Part shown: in pieces, positions 6,709-8,573 of the stretch
Numbering within the stretch: the stretch's first letter is position 1
How the letters are laid out: every line of letters starts with the position of its first letter
The notes under the pieces: model-generated
The model's input: the letters and a program-made list of their open reading frames with translations, nothing else
What the model was told of the DNA's origin: nothing
Databases searched by the model: none
Made by a program: the position numbers and the translations under genes
Assembly (NCBI GenBank): GCA_031289385.1
Contig: JAITPP010000268.1
Coordinates: 1-8,573 of the forward strand
Direction of reading: 5' to 3'
DNA length: 8,573 nucleotides
From: Prevotellaceae bacterium
GTDB taxonomy: Bacteria > Bacteroidota > Bacteroidia > Bacteroidales > UBA932

Positions 6709-8270
6709 ACGATAAAGAACAAACGGTTATCATAGGCGCAGGACCCGCAGGATTGACGGCTGCCTACGAATTATCAAAAAAAACAAATCATAATATCAGC
6801 GTATTTGAAGAACTGAACGATATTGGTGGAATTTCTAAAACTATTGAACATAACGGCAACAGAATGGATATCGGAGGACATAGATTTTTTTCTAAAAACG
6901 ATGAAATTATGCAATGGTGGAATATGATTCTTCCACTTCAAGGTAAACCTTCGTTAGATGATATATTGCTTGAAAAAAATAAAAAACTTGCCGAAAATGG
7001 GCTCAATCCCGAAGAAGAAGACAGAGTAATGCTTATTCGGCAACGGGTATCGCGAATATTTTACTTGCGAAAATTCTTTGATTATCCTATCTCTTTACAT
7101 TGGCAAACGTTTGCAAACATGGGTTTAATACGAACTCTTAAAGCAGGATTCGGATATATTTATTCTTCTTTTAGAAAACGAAAAGAAACATCATTAGAAA
7201 ATTTTTACATTAATCGGTTTGGGAAACCTCTTTATGGAATGTTTTTTGAAAATTATACCGAAAAAGTATGGGGAATACATCCATCTAACTTGGGCGCAGA
7301 TTGGGGTGCGCAAAGAGTTAAAGGGCTTTCGTTAATGAATATTATAAAAGATATTATAACAAAACCATTTCGAACAAAAAATGTATCTCAGAAAAAAACA
7401 GAAACCTCACTTATCGAAACATTTATTTATCCCAAATATGGTCCCGGACAACTGTGGGAAAATGTTGCTTCGGATAGCGAAAAAAACGGCGTAATAATAA
7501 AAAAAGAACATTTGGTAAAACAAATCAATATACAAAACAATAAAGTTGTTTCGGTGGTTGTTTTGCACAACAACGACGAACAAACCGTTACCTGCGATTA
7601 TCTTTTGTCGTCGATGCCTGTAAAAGACTTGGTAAATGCTATGAAAGGCATAGAAATTCCCAATGATATTAAACGAATTGCATCAGAACTTCCATATCGA
7701 GATTTTATTACGGTAGGGCTTTTGGTAGATAAACTGCTGTTGAAAAATACCACAAAAATAAAAACATGGAATAATTTAGTTCCCGATACATGGATATATA
7801 TTCAAGATTCAACTGTAAAGTTAGGGCGTTTGCAAATCTTCAATAACTGGTCGCCATATATGGTTAAAGATTTTAAAAATACAGTTTGGATTGGATTGGA
7901 ATATTTTTGTAATGAGGGCGACGAGTTTTGGGAAATGTCGGACGAAGATTTTATTGAATTTGCCGTTTCGGAGTTATCAAAAATAAATATCATATCAAAA
8001 GAAGATGTGAAAGATGCCGTAAGAGCAAAAGTGCGAAAAGCATATCCCGCATATCACGGCAGTTACAACGAATTGCCAAAGGTTATAGATTTTCTTAATT
8101 CCATCACAAACCTATACTGCATCGGACGAAACGGACAGCATCGCTACAACAATATGGATCATTCCATGCTTACTGCTATGGAGGCGGTGAATCATATAAC
8201 GGGTTCGCTAAAAGATAAATCTATTATTTGGAACGTTAATGCGGAAAAAGATTATCATGAAGAAAAGTAG
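6705..8270 (+). CDS. FAD-dependent oxidoreductase, UDP-galactopyranose mutase-like
   Basis: A 521-residue soluble flavoprotein of the amine oxidase/UDP-galactopyranose mutase fold. The N-terminal Rossmann motif GAGPAGL (11-17) is followed by the acidic residue E35 expected to bind the FAD ribose. Then come DIGG (39-42) and GGHRFF (57-62), a family-like loop near the flavin. The C-terminal FAD-closing motif is NLYCIGRNGQHRYNN (469-483), then DHSMLTAMEA. The middle (about 120-250) is rich in aromatic residues (YLRKFFDYP, FFENYTEKVWG, YPKYGPGQLWE), as in enzymes holding a sugar or flat substrate. It overlaps the GtrA-like gene by 4 bp and ends the unit; its TAG is the first triplet of a tandem array. 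Possible roles are a sugar-ring mutase or an oxidoreductase acting on a lipid-linked sugar. A protoporphyrinogen-oxidase-like or desaturase role is less likely given the neighbour. The fold is secure, the reaction is not. Confidence 0.85.
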   Translation: MNDKEQTVIIGAGPAGLTAAYELSKKTNHNISVFEELNDIGGISKTIEHNGNRMDIGGHRFFSKNDEIMQWWNMILPLQGKPSLDDILLEKNKKLAENGLNPEEEDRVMLIRQRVSRIFYLRKFFDYPISLHWQTFANMGLIRTLKAGFGYIYSSFRKRKETSLENFYINRFGKPLYGMFFENYTEKVWGIHPSNLGADWGAQRVKGLSLMNIIKDIITKPFRTKNVSQKKTETSLIETFIYPKYGPGQLWENVASDSEKNGVIIKKEHLVKQINIQNNKVVSVVVLHNNDEQTVTCDYLLSSMPVKDLVNAMKGIEIPNDIKRIASELPYRDFITVGLLVDKLLLKNTTKIKTWNNLVPDTWIYIQDSTVKLGRLQIFNNWSPYMVKDFKNTVWIGLEYFCNEGDEFWEMSDEDFIEFAVSELSKINIISKEDVKDAVRAKVRKAYPAYHGSYNELPKVIDFLNSITNLYCIGRNGQHRYNNMDHSMLTAMEAVNHITGSLKDKSIIWNVNAEKDYHEEK

Positions 8271-8384
8271 TTGGTATTTGGTATTTCGTATTTAGTCGTT
8301 GGTATTTGGTCGTTGGTATTTAGTCATTAGTCGTTGGTATTTAGTTGTTGGTCGTTGGTATTTGGTATTTAGTCATTAGTTGTT
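8268..8384 (+). repeat. TTTAGTCGTTGGTA-type array after the flavoenzyme
   Basis: The array starts with the TAG stop (TAGTTGGTATTTGG) and continues with shuffled TTGGTATTT, TAGTCGTTGG and TAGTCATTAG pieces to about 8384. The unit TTTAGTCGTTGGTA at 8291-8304 is the exact reverse complement of the left-hand unit at 234-247, and 20-nt exact matches to that array exist at 8288-8307 and 8326-8345. Unlike the left array it is not in strict 14-bp register, so it looks older or built differently. Relative to the gene it follows, its orientation is the same as that of the array after birA. Confidence 0.9.
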
Positions 8385-8406
8385 TCTACATTTTACTTTT
8401 CTTTTG

Positions 8407-8434
8407 CCCCTAAATCCCCTAAAGGGGACTTTTT
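8407..8434 (+). terminator. Predicted intrinsic terminator with doubled CCCCTAAA
   Basis: TCCCC (8415-8419), loop TAAA (8420-8423) and GGGGA (8424-8428) form a five-pair, GC-rich stem, followed by C and five T (8430-8434). This fits a short rho-independent terminator for the flavoenzyme transcript, 137 nt after its stop. CCCCTAAA occurs twice in a row (8407-8414 and 8416-8423). From memory, very similar CCCCTAAATCCCC...GGGGACTTT elements are dispersed in Bacteroidota genomes, so this may be a repeat family that also serves as a terminator. The stem is short, so strength is uncertain. Confidence 0.55.
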
Positions 8435-8502
8435 CTGCACTGCCTAAACTCCCCATTTAGTAACAAAAAATAAATAAACTATAAAAGATTGTTTTCAAAA
8501 AA
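8435..8502. other. Gene-free A/T-rich spacer with a weak inverted repeat
   Basis: This lies in the 303-bp gene-free right end. The only structure I see is CTAAA (8444-8448) and TTTAG (8456-8460) around a CTCCCCA loop, which may be a decayed copy of the preceding CCCCTAAA/GGGG element. I found no convincing -7 box and no coding frame here. Confidence 0.4.
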
Positions 8503-8573
8503 GCAAGCCGTTAGGTTTGCATCGCTCGGTAGAAAAAAGAACCATCCTTCGTATTGCAAGCCGTAGGTTTGCA
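8503..8573. repeat. Paired REP-like hairpins, cut by window edge
   Basis: Two near-identical copies of an imperfect palindrome are present. GCAAGCC-GTTA-GGTTTGC lies at 8503-8520 and GCAAGCC-GTA-GGTTTGC at 8556-8572. Each can fold into a seven-pair stem with one G-T wobble and a 3-4-base loop. The two are direct repeats 53 bp apart start to start. The 35-bp linker contains GGT (8528-8530) and ACC (8541-8543) flanking an A-rich core. The layout resembles REP/BIME elements moved by RAYT (Y1-type) transposases. No transposase is in the window, and the unit may continue beyond it. Confidence 0.6.

Noticed and set aside
6705..8270. Naming the flavoenzyme glf (UDP-galactopyranose mutase) or hemY
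   Set aside because: It shares the FAD fold and the GGHRFF-like loop, but it is longer than typical Glf and I cannot confirm the sugar-binding residues; there is no heme pathway context.

Overview
The window looks like chromosomal DNA from a Bacteroidota (Bacteroidales-like) bacterium. The DNA is AT-rich and start codons lack Shine-Dalgarno sequences. Upstream regions carry TAnnTTTG -7 boxes, the hallmark of the Bacteroidota primary sigma factor. The gene order (birA divergent from rsfS-ftsH-cdsA-psd) and the protein motifs also fit that phylum. Every complete reading frame belongs to a recognisable family, and there is no phage, IS transposase, RNA gene or CRISPR array.

Layout. Positions 1-247 hold two tandem-repeat arrays (18-bp and 14-bp units). 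The 14-bp array runs into the 3' end of birA (minus strand, biotin protein ligase without a DNA-binding domain). A 90-bp divergent promoter region separates birA from a compact plus-strand operon: rsfS (ribosome silencing), ftsH (membrane AAA protease), cdsA (CDP-diacylglycerol synthase), psd (phosphatidylserine decarboxylase) and an AI-2E-family membrane protein. Junctions in this operon are 13 bp, 28 bp, a 4-bp overlap and 7 bp. After a 179-bp gap filled by a C-free GATTAGTGGTTA-type array comes a second unit: a small GtrA-family membrane protein overlapping by 4 bp a UDP-galactopyranose-mutase-like FAD oxidoreductase. The last 303 bp contain no gene. They hold a third array related to the one after birA, a short hairpin with a T-run that can act as a terminator, and two copies of a REP-like hairpin at the window edge.

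How the genes fit together. The first operon groups ribosome control (RsfS), inner-membrane protein turnover (FtsH) and two steps of phosphatidylethanolamine synthesis (CdsA, Psd), so it is a housekeeping membrane-biogenesis cluster. GtrA plus the flavoenzyme suggests polyprenyl-linked sugar or surface-glycan chemistry; the substrate cannot be read from the sequence.

The most unusual signal lies between the genes. The last gene of each of the three transcription units is followed, starting at or within 10 nt of its stop codon, by a tandem array of TTAG/GTTGG/GTGGTTA-type units. All three arrays have the same orientation relative to the gene they follow, and no junction inside an operon has one. 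I see no clear new multi-gene system; these stop-anchored arrays and the GtrA-flavoenzyme pair are the best leads.
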